From NCBI GenBank assembly GCA_026018925.1, contig JAKSZU010000050.1:1406823-1470822 (forward strand): a DNA stretch of 64,000 nucleotides. Direction: 5' to 3'. This document shows positions 33,501 to 47,300 of the stretch, in pieces. Each line of letters starts with the position of its first letter. The first letter of the stretch is position 1. Source of the DNA: Tupaia tana. Lineage: Eukaryota; Chordata; Mammalia; Scandentia; Tupaiidae. A program made the position numbers and the translations under genes. The notes beneath the pieces were generated by a model. The model saw only the letters and a program-made list of their open reading frames with translations. It did no database searches and was not told the DNA's origin.

Positions 33501-36500
33501 CTTCAGGTGGCCGCCTAGGGTTAGGGTTAGGTCTATGGTTTGAGTTAGGCTTCAGGTTAGGTTAGGTTTGAACTTAGTTTGAGGGAGTAAGTTTAGGGCT
33601 ACTGTTAGTTTTCGTGTAACTGTTATGGTGGGAGTTAGCGTCAGGGCCACTTTATGGTTGTGGTTGAGCTTAAGGTGTCCGCCTAGGGTTAGGGTTAGGT
33701 GTATGGTTTGATTTAGGCTTCAGGTGAGGTTAGGTTTTGAACTTAGTTTGAGGGAGTAAGTTTAGTGAGACTGTTAGTTTTCGGGTAACTGTTACAGTTG
33801 GAGTAAGCATCAGGGTCAGGTTATGGTGGGGGTTAAGCATAAGGTGTCCTCCTAGGGTTAGGGTTATGTCTATGATTTGATTTAGGCTTTAGGTTAGGTT
33901 AGGTTTGAACTTAGTTTGAGGGAGTCAGTTTAGGGCTACTGTTAGTTTTCGGTTAATTGTTATGGTTGGAGTAAGCGTCAGGGTCAGGTTAGGTTTGGGG
34001 TTGAGCTTAAGGTGTCCGCCTAGGGTTAGGTCTATGGTTTGAGTTAGGCTTCAGGTTAGGTTAGGTTTGAACTTAGTTTGAGGGAGTAAGTTTAGGGCTA
34101 CTGTTAGTTTTCGGTTCAGTGTTACGGTTGGAGTTAATGTGAGGTTCAGGGTAGGGTTGTGGTTGAGCTTAAGGTGCCCACCTAGGGTTAGGGTTAGGTC
34201 TTTGGTTTGAGTTAGCCATCAGGTTAGGTTAGGTTTGAACTTAGTTTGAGGGAGTAAGTTTAGGGCTACTGTTATTTTTTCGGTTCAGTGTTACGGTTGG
34301 AGTTAGCGTGAGGGTCAGGATAGGGTTGGGGTTGAGCTTAAGGTGTCCGCCTAGGGTTAGGTTTAGGTCTTTGGTTTGAGTTAGGCTTCAGGTTAGGTTA
34401 GGTTTCAACTTAGTTTGAAGGAGTAAGTTTAGGGCTACTGTTAGTTTTCGGGTAACTGTTATGTTTGGAGATAGCGTCAGGGCCAGGTTAGGGTTGGGGT
34501 GGAGCTTAAGGTATCCGCCTAGGGTTGGGTTAGGTCTATTGTTTGAGTTAGGCTTCAGGTTAGTTTAGGTTTGAACTTAGTTTGAGGGAGTAAGTTTAGG
34601 GCTATTGTTAGTTTTCGGTTCAGTGGTACGGTTAGAGATAGCGTCAGGGTCAGGTTAGGTTTGGGGTTGAGCTTCAGGTGTCCGGCCAGGGTTAGGGTTA
34701 GGTCTATGGTTTGAGTTAGGCTTCAGGTTATGTTAGGTTTGAACTTAGTTTGAGGGAGTAAGTTTAGGGCTACTGTTAGTTTTCGGTTAACTGTTACGGT
34801 TGGAGTAAGCGTCAGGGTCAGGTTAGTTTTTCGGTTGAGCTTAAGGTTTCCGCCTGGGGTTAGTGTTAGGTGTATGGTTTGATTTAGTCTTCAGGTTAGG
34901 TTAGGTTTGAACTTACTTTGAGGGAGTAAGTTTAAGGCTACCGTTAGTTTTCGTTTAACTGTTAGGTTTGGAGTAAGCGTCAGGGTCAGGTTAGGGTGGG
35001 GGTTAAGCATAAGGTGTCCGCCAAGGGTTAGGGTTAGGTCTAGGTTTTCATTTAGGCTTCAGGTTTGGTTAGGATTAAACTTAGTTTGAGGGAGTAAGGT
35101 TAGGGCTACTGTTAGTTTTCGGTTCAGTGTTACGGTTGGATTTAGCCTCATGGTCAGGTTAGGGTTGGGGTTAAGCTTAAGGTGTCCGCCTAGGGTTAGG
35201 GTTAGGTGTATGATTTGATTAAGGCTTCAGGTTAGGTTAGGTTTGAACATAGTTTGAGGGAGTAAGTTTAGGGCTACTCTTAGTTTTCGGGTAACTGTTA
35301 TGGTTGGAGTTAGCGTCAGGGCCAGGTTCAGGTTGGGGTTGACCTTAAGGTGTCCGCCTAGGGTTAGGGTTAGGTCTATGGGTTGAGTTAGGCTTCAGGT
35401 TAGGTTAGGTTTGAACTTAGTTTGAGGGAGTAAGTTTAGGGCTACTGTTAGTTTTCGGTTCAGTGTTACTGTTGGAGACAGCGTCAGGGTCAGGTTAGGG
35501 TTGGGGTTGAGCTTCAAGTGTTCGCCTAGGGTTAGGGTTAGGTCTATGGTTTGAGTTAGGCTTCAGGTTAGGTTAGGTTTGAACTTAGTTTGATGGAGTA
35601 AGTTTAGGGTTACTGTTAGTTTTCGGTTCAGTGTTACGGTTGTAGTTAGCGTGAGGGTCAGGTTAGGGTTGGGGTTGAGCTTAAGGTGTCCGCCTAGGGT
35701 TAGGGTTAGGTGTATGGTTTGATTGAGGCTTCAGGTTAGGTTAGGTTTGAACTTAGTTTGAGGGGGTAAGTTTAGGGCTACTGTTAGTTTTCGGTTCAGT
35801 GTTACGGTTGGAGTTAGCGTCAGGGTCAGGTTAGGGTTGGGGTTGAGCTTCAGCTGTCCTCCTAGGGTTAGGGTTAGGTGTATGGTTTGATTTAGGCTTC
35901 AGGTTAGGTTAGGTTTGAACTTAGTTTGAGGGAGTAAGTTTAGGGCTACTGTTAGTTTTCGGGTAACTGTTATGGTGGGAGTTTGCGTCAGGGCCACTTT
36001 AGGTTTGGGGTTGAGCTTAAGGTGTCCGCCTAGGGTTAGGGTTAGGTGTATGGTTTGATTTAGGCTTCAGGTTAGGTTAGGTTTGAAGTTAGTTTGAGGG
36101 AGTAAGTTTAGGGCTACTGTTAGTTTCGGTTAACTGTTACAGTTGGAGTAAGCGTCAGGGTCAGGTTATGGTGGGGGTTAAGCATTAGGTGTCCGCCTAG
36201 TGTTAGGGTTAGGTCTATGATTTGATTTAGGCTTCAGGTTAGGTTAGCTTTGAACTTAGTTTGAGGGAGTCAGTTTAGGGCTACTGTTAGTTTTCGGTAA
36301 ACTGTTACGGTTGGAGTAAGCGTCAGGGTCAGTTAGGTTTGGGGTTGAGCTTAAGGTGTCCGCCTAGGGTTAGGGTTAGGTCTATGGTTTGATTTAGGCT
36401 TCAGGTTAGGTTAGGTTCTGAACTTAGTTTGAGGGAGTAAGTTTAGGGCTATTGTTTGTTTTCGCTTCAGTGTTACGGTTGAAGTTAGCGTGAGGGTCAG

Positions 36501-39500
36501 GTCAGGGTTGGGGTTGTGCTTAAGGTGTCCGCCTAGGGTTAGGGTTAGGTGTATGGTTTGATTTTGGCTTCAGGTTAGGTTAGGTTTGAACTTAGTTTGA
36601 GGGAATAAGTTTAGGGCTACTGTTTTTTTTCAGGTAACTGTTACGGTTGGAGTTAGCGTCAGGTCCAGGTTAGGGTTGGGGTTGAGCTAATGGTGTCCGC
36701 CTAGGGTTAGGGTTAGGTGTTTGGTTTGATTTACGTTCAGGTTAGGTTAGGTTTGAAGTTAGTTTGAGGGAGTAAGTTTAGGGCTACTGTTAGTTTTCGG
36801 ATAACTGTTACGGTTGGAGTAAGCGTCAGGGTCAGGTTAGGGTGGGGGTTAAGCATAAGGTGTCCGCCTATGGTTAGGGTTAGGTCTATTGTTTGAGTTA
36901 GGCTTCAGGTTAGGTTAGGTTTGAACTTAGTTTGAGGGAGTAAGTTTAGGGCTTTTGTTAGTTTTCGGAAAACTGTTACGGTTGGAGATAGCGTCAGGGG
37001 TCAGGTTAGGGTTGGGGTTGAGCTTCAGGTGTCCGCCTAGGGTTAGGGTTAGGTCTATGGTTTGAGTTAGGCTTCAGGTTAGGTTAGGTTTGAACTTAGT
37101 TTTAGGGAGTAAGTTTAGGGCTACTGTTAGTTTTCGGTTCAGTGTTACGGTTGGAGATAGCGTCAGGGTCAGGTTAGGGTTGGGGTTGAGCTTCAGGTGT
37201 CCACCTAGGGTTAGAGATTGGTCTATGGTTTGAGTTAGGCTTCAGGTTAGGTTAGGTTTGAACTTAGTTTGAGGGAGTAAGTTTAGGGCTACTGTTAGTT
37301 TTCGGTTCAGTGTTACGGTTGGAGTTAGCGTGAGGGTCAGGATAAGGTTGGGGTTGAGCTTAAGGTGTCCACCTAGGGTTAGGGTTAGGTCTTTGGTTTG
37401 AGTTAGGCATCAGGTTAGGTTAGGTTTCAACTTAGATTGAGGGAGTATGTTTAGGGCTACTGTTCGTTTTCGGGTAACTGTTATGTTTGGAGATAGCGTC
37501 AGGGCCAGGTTAGGGTTGGGGTTGAGCTTAAGGTGTCCGCCTAGGGTTAGGGTTAGGTCTATTGTTTGAGTTAGGCTTTAGGTTAGTTTACGTTTGAACT
37601 TAGTTTGAGGGAGTAAGTTTAGGGGCTATTGTTAGTTTTCGGTTCAGTGTTACGGTTGGAGATAGCGTCAGGGTCAGGTTAGGTTTGGGGCTGAGCTTCA
37701 GGTGTCCGGCCAGGGTTAGGTTTAGGTCTATGATTTGAGTTAGGCTTCAGGTTAGGTTAGGTTTGAACTTAGTTTGAGGGAGTAAGTTTAGGGCTACTGT
37801 TAGTTTTCGGGTAACTGTTATGGTGGGAGTTAGCGTCAGGGCCACTTTAGGGTTGGGGGTTGAGCTTAAGGTGTCCGCCTAGGGTTAGGGTTAGGTGTAT
37901 CGTTTCTTTTAGGCTTCAGGTTAGGTTAGGTTTGAAGTTAGTTTGAGGGAGTAAGTTTAGGGTTACTGTTAGTTTTCGGTTAACTGTTACAGTTGGAGTA
38001 AGCGTCAGGGTCAGGTTATGGTGGGGGTTAAGCATAAGTTGTCCGCCTAGGGTTAGGGTTAGGTCTATGATTTGATTTAGGCTTCAGGTAAGGTTAGGTT
38101 TGAACTTAGTTTGAGGGAGTCAGTTTAGGGCTACTGTTAGTTTTCGGTTAACTGTTACCGTTGGAGTAAGCGTCAGGGTCAGGTTAGGTTTGGGGTTGAG
38201 CTTAAGGTGTCCGCCTAGGGTTAGGGTTAGGTCTATGGTTTGAGTTAGGCTTCAGGTTAGGTTAGGTTTGAACTTAGTTTGAGGGAGTAAGTTTAGGGTT
38301 ACTGTTAGTTTTCGGTTCAGTGTTATGGTTGGAGTTAGCGTGAGGGTCACGTTAGGGTTGGGGTTGAGCTTAAGGTGTCCGCCTAGGGTTAGGGTTAGGT
38401 GTATGGTTTGATTTAGGCTTCAGGTTAGGTTAGGTTTCAACTTAGTTTGAGGGAGTAAGTTTAGGGCTACTGTTTGTTTTTCGGTTCAGTGTTACAGTTG
38501 GAGATAGCGTCAGGGTCAGGTTAGGATTGGGGTTGAGCTTCAGGTGGCCACCTAGGGTTAGGGTTAGGTCTATGGTTTGAGTTAGGCTTCAGGTTAGGTT
38601 ATGTTTGAACTTAGTTTGAGGGAGTAAGTTTAGGGGCTACTGTTAGTTCTCGGTTCAGTGTTACGGTTGGAGTTAGCATGAGGGTCAGGTTAGGGTTGGG
38701 GTTGAGCTTCAGGTGTCCGCATAGGGTTAGGGTTAGGTGTATGGTTTGATTTAGGCTTCAGGTTAGGTTAGGTTTGAACTTAGTTTGAGGGAGTAAGTTT
38801 AGGGGTACTGTTAGTTTTCGGGTAACTGTTATGGTGGGAGTTAGCGTCAGGGCCACTTTAGTGTTGGGGTTGAGCTTAAGGTGTCCGCCTAGGGTTAGGG
38901 TTAGGTGTATGGTTTGATTTAGGCTTCAGGTGAGGTTAGGTTTGAACTTAGTTTGAGGGAGTAAGTTTAGTGCGACTGTTAGTTTTCGGGTAACTGTTAC
39001 AGTTGGAGTAAGCGTCAGGGTCAGGTTATGGTGGGGGTTAAGCATAAGGTGTCCTCCTAGGGTTAGGGTTATGTCTATGATTTGATTTAGGCTTCAGGTT
39101 AGGTTAGGTTTGAACTTAGTTTGAGAGAGTCAGTTTAGGGCTACTGTTAGTTTTCGGTTAACTGTTACGGTTGGAGTAAGCGTCAGGGTCAGGTTAGTTT
39201 TGGGGTTGAGTTTAAGGTGTCCGCCTAGGGTTAGGGTTAGGTCTATGGTTTGAGTTAGGCTTCAGGTTAGGTTAGGTTTGAACTTAGTTTGAGGGAGTAA
39301 GTTTAGGGCTACTGTTAGTTTTTGGTTCAGTGTTACGGTTGGAGTTAGCATGAGGGTCAGGTTAGGGTTGGGGTTGAGCTTAAGGTGTCCGCCTAGGGTT
39401 AGGGTTAGGTGTATGGTTTGATTTAGGCTTCAGGTTAGGTTAGGTTTAAACTTTGTTTGAGGGAGTAAGTTTAGGGCGAGTGTTAGTTTTCGGGTAACTC

Positions 39501-41369
39501 TTATGTTTGGAGATAGCGTCAGGGCCAGGTTAGGGTTGGGGTTGAGCTTAAGGTGTCCGCCTAGGGTTAGGGTTAGGTGTATGGTTTGAGTTAGGCTTCA
39601 GGTTAGTTTAGGTTTGATCTTAGTTTGAGGGAGTAAGTTTAGGGCTACTGTTAGTTTTTCGGTTCAGTGTTACGGTTGGAGATAGCGTCAGGGTCAGGTT
39701 AGGGTTGGGGTTGAGCTTCAGGTGTCCGGCTAGGGTTAGGGTTAGGTCTATGGTTTGAGTTAGGCTTCAGGTTAGGTTAGGTTTGAATTTAGTTTGAGGG
39801 AGTAAGTTTAGGGATACTGTTAGTTTTCGGGTAACTGTTATGGTTGGAGTTAGCGTCAGGGCCAGTTTAGGGTTGGGGTTGAGCTTAAGGTGTCCGCCTA
39901 GGGTTAGGGTTAGGTCTATGGTTTGAGTTAGGCTTCAGGTTTGGTTAGGTTTGAAGTTAGTTTGAGGGAGTAAGTTTAGGTCTACTGTTAGTTTTCGGTT
40001 CAGTGTTACGGTTGGAGTTAGCGTCACGGTCAGGTTATGGTGGGGGTTAAGCATAAGGTGTCCGCCTAGGATTAGGGTTACGTCTATGATTAGATTTAGG
40101 CTTCAGGTTAGGTTAGGTTTGAACTTAGTTTGAGGGAGTCACTTTAGGGCTACTGTTAGTTTTTGGTTAACTGTTACGGTTGGAGTAAGCGTCAGGGTCA
40201 GGTTAGGTTTGGGGTTGAGCTTAAGGTGTCCTCCTAGGGTTAGGGTTAGGTGTATGGTTTGATTTAGGCTTCAGGTTAGGTTAGGTTTGAACTTAGTTTG
40301 AGGGAGTAAGTTTAGGGCTACTGTTAGTTTTCGTTTAACTGTTACGGTTGGAGTAAGCGTCAGGGTCAGGTTAGGGTGGGGGTTAAGCGTAAGGTGTCCG
40401 TCTAGGGTTAGGGTTAGGTCTATTGTTTGAGTTAGGCTTCAGGTTAGGTTAGGTTTGAACTTAGTTTGAGGGAGTCAGTTTAGGCCTACTGTTAGTTTTC
40501 GGTTCAGTATTACGGTTGGAGTTAGCGTCAGGGTCAGGTTAGGGTTGGGGTTGAGCTTCAGGTGTCCGCCTAGGGTTAGCGTTTGGTCTATGGTTTGAGT
40601 TAGGCTTCAGGTTAGGTTAGGTTTGAACTTAGTTTGAGGGAGTAAGTTTAGGGCTACTGTTAGTTTTCGGTTCAGTGTTACGGTTGGAGTTAGCGTGAGG
40701 GTCAGGATAGGGTTGGGGTTGAGCTTAAGGTGTCCGCCTAGGGTTAGGGTTAGGTCTGTGGTTTGAGTTAGGCTTCAGGTTAGGTTAGGTTTGAACTTAG
40801 TTTCAGGGAGTACGTTTAGGGCTATTGTTAGTTTTCGGTTCAGTGTTACGGTTGGAGATAGCGTCAGCGTCAGGTTAGGGTTGGGGTTGATCTTCAGGTG
40901 TCCGCCTAGGGTTAGGGTTGGGTCTATGGTTTGAGTTAGGCTTCAGGTTAGGTTAGGTTTGAACTTAGTTTGAGGGAGTAATTTTAGGGCTACTGTTAGT
41001 TTTCGGTTCAGTGTTTCGGTTGGAGTTAGCGTGAGGGTCAGGTTAGGGTAGGGGTTGAGCTTAAGGTGTCCGCCTTGGGTTAGGGTTAGGTGTATGATTT
41101 GATTAAGGCTTCAGGTTAGGTTAGGTTTGAACTTAGTTTGATGGAGTAAGTTTAGGGCTACTGTTAGTTTTCGGTTCAGTGTTACGGTTGGAGATAGCGT
41201 CAGGGTCAGGTTAGGGATGGGGTTGAGCTTCAAGTGTCCGCCAAGGCTTAGGGTTAGTTCTATGGTTTGAGTTAGGCTTCAGGTTAGGTTAGGTTTGAAC
41301 TTAGTTTGAGGGAGTAAGTTTACGGTTACTGTTAGTTTTCGGTTCAGTATTACGGTTGGAGTTAGCGTG
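27585..41369 (+). repeat. Higher-order repeat copy 3 (82 monomers)
   Basis: Same monomer order as copies 1 and 2, 13785 bp. Sub-blocks start at 27585, 30275, 33307, 35654 and 38343. Private changes are mostly small indels: GTTAGTGTTTGAG near 32059 (two extra bases), a GAGGAGTAAG lacking one G near 30550, and GGGTCAGTTAGG lacking one G near 36327. It shares the substitutions that separate copies 2-4 from copy 1. Confidence 0.92.
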
Positions 41370-44300
41370 AGGGTCAGGTTAGGGTTGGGGTTGAGCTTAA
41401 GGTGTCCGCCTAGGGTTAGGGTTAGGTGTATGGTTTGATTTAGGCTTCAGGTTAGGTTAGGTTTCAACTTAGTTTGAGGGAGTAAGTTTAGGGCTACTGT
41501 TTGTTTTCGGTTCAGTGTTACAGTTGGAGATAGCGTCAGGGTCAGGTTAGGGTTGGGGTTGAGCTTCAGGTGGCCGCATAGGGTTAGGGTTAGGTCTATG
41601 GTTTGAGTTAGGCTTCAGGTTAGGTTAGGTTTTGAACTTAGTTTGAGGGAGTAAGTTTAGGGCTACTGTTAGTTTTCGGTTCAGTGTTACGGTTGGAGTT
41701 AGCGTGAGGGTCAGGTTAGTGTTGGGGTTGAGCTTTAAGTGTCCGCCTAGGGTTAGGGTTAGGTGTATGGTTTGATTTAGGCTTCAGGTTAGGTTAGGTT
41801 TGAACTTAGTTTGAGGGAGTAAGTTTAGGGGTACTGTTAGTTTTCGGGTAACTGTTATGGTGGGAGTTAGCGCCAGGGCCACTTTAGGGTTGGGGTTGAG
41901 CTTAAGGTGTCCGCCTAGGGTTAGGGTTAGGTGTATGATTTGATTTAGGCTTCAGGTGAGGTTAGGTTTGAACTTAGTTTGAGGGAGTAAGTTTAGGGCG
42001 ACTGTTAGTTTTCGGGTAACTGTTACAGTTGGAGTAAGCGTCAGGGTCAGCTTATTGTGGGGGTTAACAATACGGTGTCCTCCTAGGTTTAGGGTTATGA
42101 CTATGATTTGATTTAGGCTTCAGGTTAGGTTAGGTTTGAACTTAGTTTGAGGGAGTCAATTTAGGGCTACAGTTAGTTTTCGGTTAATTGTTACGGTTGG
42201 AGTAAGCGTCAGGGTCAGGTTAGGTTTGGGGTTGACCTTAAGGCGTCCGCCTAGGGTTAGGGTTCGGTGTATGGTTTGATTTAGGTTTCAGGTTAGGTTA
42301 GGTGTGAACTTAGTTTGAGGGAGTAAGTTTAGGGCGACTGTTAGTTTTCGGGTAACTGTTATGGTTGGAGTTAGCGTCAGGGCCAGGTTCAGTTTGGGGT
42401 TGACCTTAAGGTGTCCGCCTAGGGTTAAGGTTAGGTCTATGGTTTGAGTTAGGCTTCAGGTTAGGTTAGGTTTGAACTTAGTTTGAGGGAGTAAGTTTAG
42501 GGCTACTGTTAGTTTTCGGTTTAGTGTTATGGTTGGAGATAGCGTCAGGGTCAGGTTAGGGTTGGGGTTGAGCTTCAGGTGTCCACCTAGGGTTAGGGTT
42601 TGGTCTATGGTTTGAGTTATGCTTCAGGTTAGGTTAGGTTTGAACTTAGTTTGAGGGAGTAAGTTTAGGGCTACTGTTAGTTTTCGGTTCAGTGTCACGG
42701 ATGGAGTTAGCGTGAGGGTCAGGATAGGGTTGGGGTTGAGCCTAAGGTGTCCGCCTAGGGTTAGGGTTAGGTCTTTGGTTTAAGTTTGGCTTCAGGTTAG
42801 GTTAGGTTTGAACTTAGTTTGAGGGAGTAAGTTTAGGGCTACTGTTAGTTTTCGGTTCAGTGTTATGTTTGGAGATAGCGTCAGGGTCAGGTTAGGGTTG
42901 CGGTTGAGCTTAAGGTGTCCGCCTAGGTTTAGGGTTAGGTCTATTGTTTGAGTTAGGCTTCAGGTTAGTTTAGGTTTGAACTTAGTTTGAGGGAGTAAGT
43001 TTAGGGCTACTGTTAGTTTTCGGTTCAGTATTACGGTTGGAGATAGCGTCAGGGTCAGGTTTGGGTGGGGGTTAAGCATAAGGTGTCTGACTAGGGTTAG
43101 GGTTAGGTCTATTGTTTGAGTTAGGCTTCAGGTTAGGTTAGGTTTGAACTTAGTTTGAGGGAGTCAGTTTAGGCCTACTGTTAGTTTTCGGTTCAGTATT
43201 ACGGTTGGAGTTAGCGTCAGGGTCAGGTTAGGGTTGGGGTTGAGCTTCAGGTGTCCGCCTAGGGTTAGCGTTTGGTCTATGGTTTGAGTTAGGCTTCAGG
43301 TTAGGTTAGGTTTGAACTTAGTTTGAGGGAGTAAGTTTAGGGCTACTGTTAGTTTTCGGTTCAGTGTTACGGTTGGAGTTAGCGTGAGGGTCAGGATAGG
43401 GTTGGGGTTGAGCTTAATGTGTCCGCCTAGGGTTAGGGTTAGGTCTGTGGTTTGAGTTAGGCTTCAGGTTAGGTTAGGTTTGAACTTAGTTTCAGGGAGT
43501 ACGTTTAGGGCTATTGTTAGTTTTCGGTTCAGTGTTACGGTTGGAGATAGCGTCAGGGTCAGGTTAGGGGTTGGGGTTGATCTTCAGGTGTCCGCCTAGG
43601 GTTAGGGGTAGGACTATGGTTTGAGTTAAGCTTCAGGTTAGGTTAGGTTTGAACTTAGTTTGAGGGAGTAATTTTAGGGCTACTGTTAGTTTTCGGTTCA
43701 GTGTTTCGGTTGGAGTTAGCGTGAGGGTCCGGTTAGGGTAGGGGTTGAGCTTAAGGTGTCCGCCTAGGGTTAGGGTTAGGTGTATGATTTGATTAAGGCT
43801 TCAGGTTAGGTTAGGTTTGAACTTAGTTTGATGGAGTAAGTTTAGGGCTACTGTTAGTTTTCGGTTCAGTGTTACGGTTGGAGATAGCGTCAGGGTCAGG
43901 TTAGGGATGGGGTTGAGCTTCAAGTGTCCGCCAAGGGTTAGGGTTAGTTCTATGGTTTGAATTAGGCTTCAGGTTAGGTTAGGTTTGAACTTAGTTTGAG
44001 GGAGTAAGTTTAGGGTTACTGTTAGTTGTCGGTTCAGTGTTACGGTTGGAGTTAGCGTGAGGGTCAGGTTAGGGTTGGGGTTGAGCTTAAGGTGTCCGCC
44101 TAAGGTTAGGGTTAGGTGTATGTTTGATTAGGCTTCAGGTTAGGTTAGGTTTCAACTTAGTTTGAGGGAGTAAGTTTAGGGCTACTGTTTGTTTTCGGTT
44201 CAGTGTTACAGTTGGAGATAGCGTCAGGGTCATGTTAGGGTTGGGGTTGAGCTTCAGGTGGCCGCGTAGGGTTAGGGTTAGGTCTATGGTTTGAGTTAGG

Positions 44301-47300
44301 CTTCAGGTTAGGTGAGGTTTGAACTTAGTTTGAGGGAGTAAGTTTAGGGCTACTGTTAGTTTTCGGTTTCAGTGTTACGGTTGGAGTTAGCATGAGGATC
44401 AGGTTAGGGTTTGGGTTGAGCTTTAGGTGTCCGCCTAGGGTTAGGGTTAGGTGTATGGTTTGATTTAGGCTTCAGGTTAGGTTAGGTTTGAACTTAGTTT
44501 GAGGGAGTAAGTTTAGGGGTACTGTTAGTTTTCGGGTAACTGTTATGGTGGGAGTTAGCGTCAGGGCCACTTTAGTGTTGGGGTTGAGCTTAAGGTGTCC
44601 GCCTAGGGTTAGGGTTAGGTGTATTTTTTGATTTAGGCTTCAGGTGAGGTTAGGTTTGAACTTAGTTTGAGGGAGTAAGTTTAGGGCGACTATTAGTTTT
44701 CGGGTAACTGTTACAGTTGGAGTAAGCGTCAGGGTCAGCTTATTGTGGGGGTTAAGCATAAGGTGTCCGCCTAGGGTTAGGGTTATGTCTATGATTTGAT
44801 TTAGGCTTCAGGTTAGGTTAGGTTTGAACTTAGTTTGAGGGAGTCAATTTAGGGCTACTGTTAGTTTTCGGTTAATTGTTACGGTTGGAGTAAGCGTCAG
44901 GGTCAGGTTAGGTTTGGGGTTGAGCTTAAGGTGTCCGCCTAGGGTTAGGGTTAGGTCTATGGTTTGAGTTAGGCTTCAGGTTAGGTTAGGTTTGAACTTA
45001 GTTTGAGGGAGTAAGTTTAGGGCTACTGTTAGTTTTCGGGTAACTCTTATGGTTGGAGTTAGCGTCAGGGTCAGGTTCAGGTTGGGGTTGACCTTAAGGT
45101 GTCCGCCTAGGGTTAGGGTTAGGTCTATGGTTTGAGTTAGGCTTCAGGTTAGGTTAGGTTTGAACATAGTTTGAAGGAGTAAGTTTAGGGTTCCTGTTAG
45201 TTTTCGGTTCAGTGTTACGGTTGGAGTTAGCGTGAGGGTCAGGTTAGGGTTGGGGTTGAGCTTCAGGTGTCTGCCTAGGGTTAGGGTTAGGTCTATGGTT
45301 TGAGTTAGGCTTCAGGTTAGGTTAGGTTTGAACTTAGTTTGAGGGAGTAAGTTTAGGGCTACTGTTATTTTTTGGTTCAATGTTACGGTTGGAGTTAGCG
45401 TGAGGGTCAGGTTAGGGTTGGGGTTGAGCTTAAGGTGTCCGCCTAGGGTTACGGTTAGGTGTATGGTTTGATTTAGGCTTCAGGTTAGGTTAGGTTTGAA
45501 CTTAGTTTGAGGGAGTAAGTTTAGGGCGAGTGTTAGTTTTCGGGTAACTCTTATGTTTGGAGATATCGTCAGGGCCAGGTTAGGGTTGGGGTAGAGCTTA
45601 AGGTGTCCGCCTAGGGTTAGGGTTAGGTGTATGGTTTGAGATAGGCTTCAGGTTAGGTTAGGTTTGAACTTAGTTTGAGGGAGTAAGTTTAGGGCTACTG
45701 TTAGTTTTCGGTTCAGTGTTATGGTTGGAGATAGCGTCAGGGTCAGGTTAGGGTTGGGGTTGAGCTAATGGTGTCTGCATAAGGTTAGGGTTAGGTGTTT
45801 GGTTTGATTTAGGCTTCAGGTTAGTTTAGGGTTGAAGTTAGTTTGAGGGAGTAAGTTTAGGGCTACTGTTAGTTTTCGGTTAACTGTTACAGTTGGAGTA
45901 AGCGTCAGGGTCAGGTTAGGGTGGGGGTTAATCATAAGGTGTCCGCCTAGGGTTAGGGTTAGGTATATTGTTTGAGTTAGGCTTCAGGTCAGGTTAGGTT
46001 TCAACTTAGTTTGAGGGAGTAAGTTTAGGGCTACTGTTAGTTTTCGGGTAACTGTTATGGTTGGAGTTAGCGTCAGGGCCAGGTTAGGGTTGGGGTTGAG
46101 CTTAAGGTGTCCGCCAAGGGTTAGGGTTAGTTCTATGGTTTGAGTGAGGCTTCAGGTTAGGTTAGGTTTGAACTTAATTTGAGGGAGTCAGTTTAGGGCT
46201 ACTGTTAGTTTTCGGTTAACTGTTACGGTTGGAGTAAGAGTCAGGGTCAGGTTAGTTTTGGGGTTGAGCTTAAGGTGTCCGCCTAGGGTAAGGGTTAGGT
46301 CTATGGTTTGAGTTAGGCTTCAGGTTAGGTTAGGTTTGAACTTAGTTTGAGGGAGTAAGTTTTGGGCTACTGTTAGTTTTCGGTTCAGTGCTATGGTTGG
46401 AGATAGCGTCAGGGTCAGGTTAGAGTTGGGGTTGAGGTTAAGGTGTCCGCCTAGGGTTAGGGTTAGGTCTATGGTTTGAGTTAGGCTTCAGGTTAGGTTA
46501 GGTTTGAACTTAATTTGAGGGAGTCAGTTTAGGGCTACTGTTAGTTTTCGGTTAACTGTAACGGTTGGAGTAAGCGTCAGGGTCAGGTTAGGTTTGGGGT
46601 TGAGCTTAAGGTGTCCCCCTAGGGTTAGGGTTAGGTCTATGGTTTGAGTTAGGCTTCAGGTTAGGTTAGGTTTGAACTTAGTTTGAGGGAGTAAGTTTAG
46701 GGCTACTGTTTGTTTTCGGTTCAGTGTTACGGTTGGAGATAGCGTCAGGGTCAGGTTGGGTTGGGGTTGAGCTTCAGGTGTCCGCCTAGGGTTAGGGTTA
46801 GGTCTATGGATTGAGTTAGGCTTCAGGTTAGGTTAGGTTTGAACTTAGTTTGAGGGAGTAAGTTTAGGGCTACTGTTAGTTTTCGGTTCAGTGTTACGTT
46901 TGGAGATAGCGTCAGGGTCAGGTTAGGGATGGGGTTGAGCTTCAAGTGTCCGCCTAGGGTTAGGGTTAGGTCTATGGTTTGAGTTAGGCTTCAGGTTAGG
47001 TTAGGTTTGAACTTAGTTTGAGGGAGTAAGTTTAGGGTTCTGTTAGTTTTCGGTTCATTGTTACGGTTGGAGTTAGCGTGAGGGTCAGGTTAGGGTTGGG
47101 GTTGAGCTTAAATTGTCCGCCTAGGGTTAAGTTTAGGTGTATGGTTTGATTTAGGCTTCAGGTTAGGTTAGGTTTGAACTTAGTTTGAGGGAGTAAGTTT
47201 AGGGCTACTATTTGTTTTCGGTTCAGTGTTACAGTTGGGGATAGCGTCAGGGTCAGGTTAGGGTTGGGGTTGAGCTTCAGGTGGCCGCCTAGGGTTAGGG

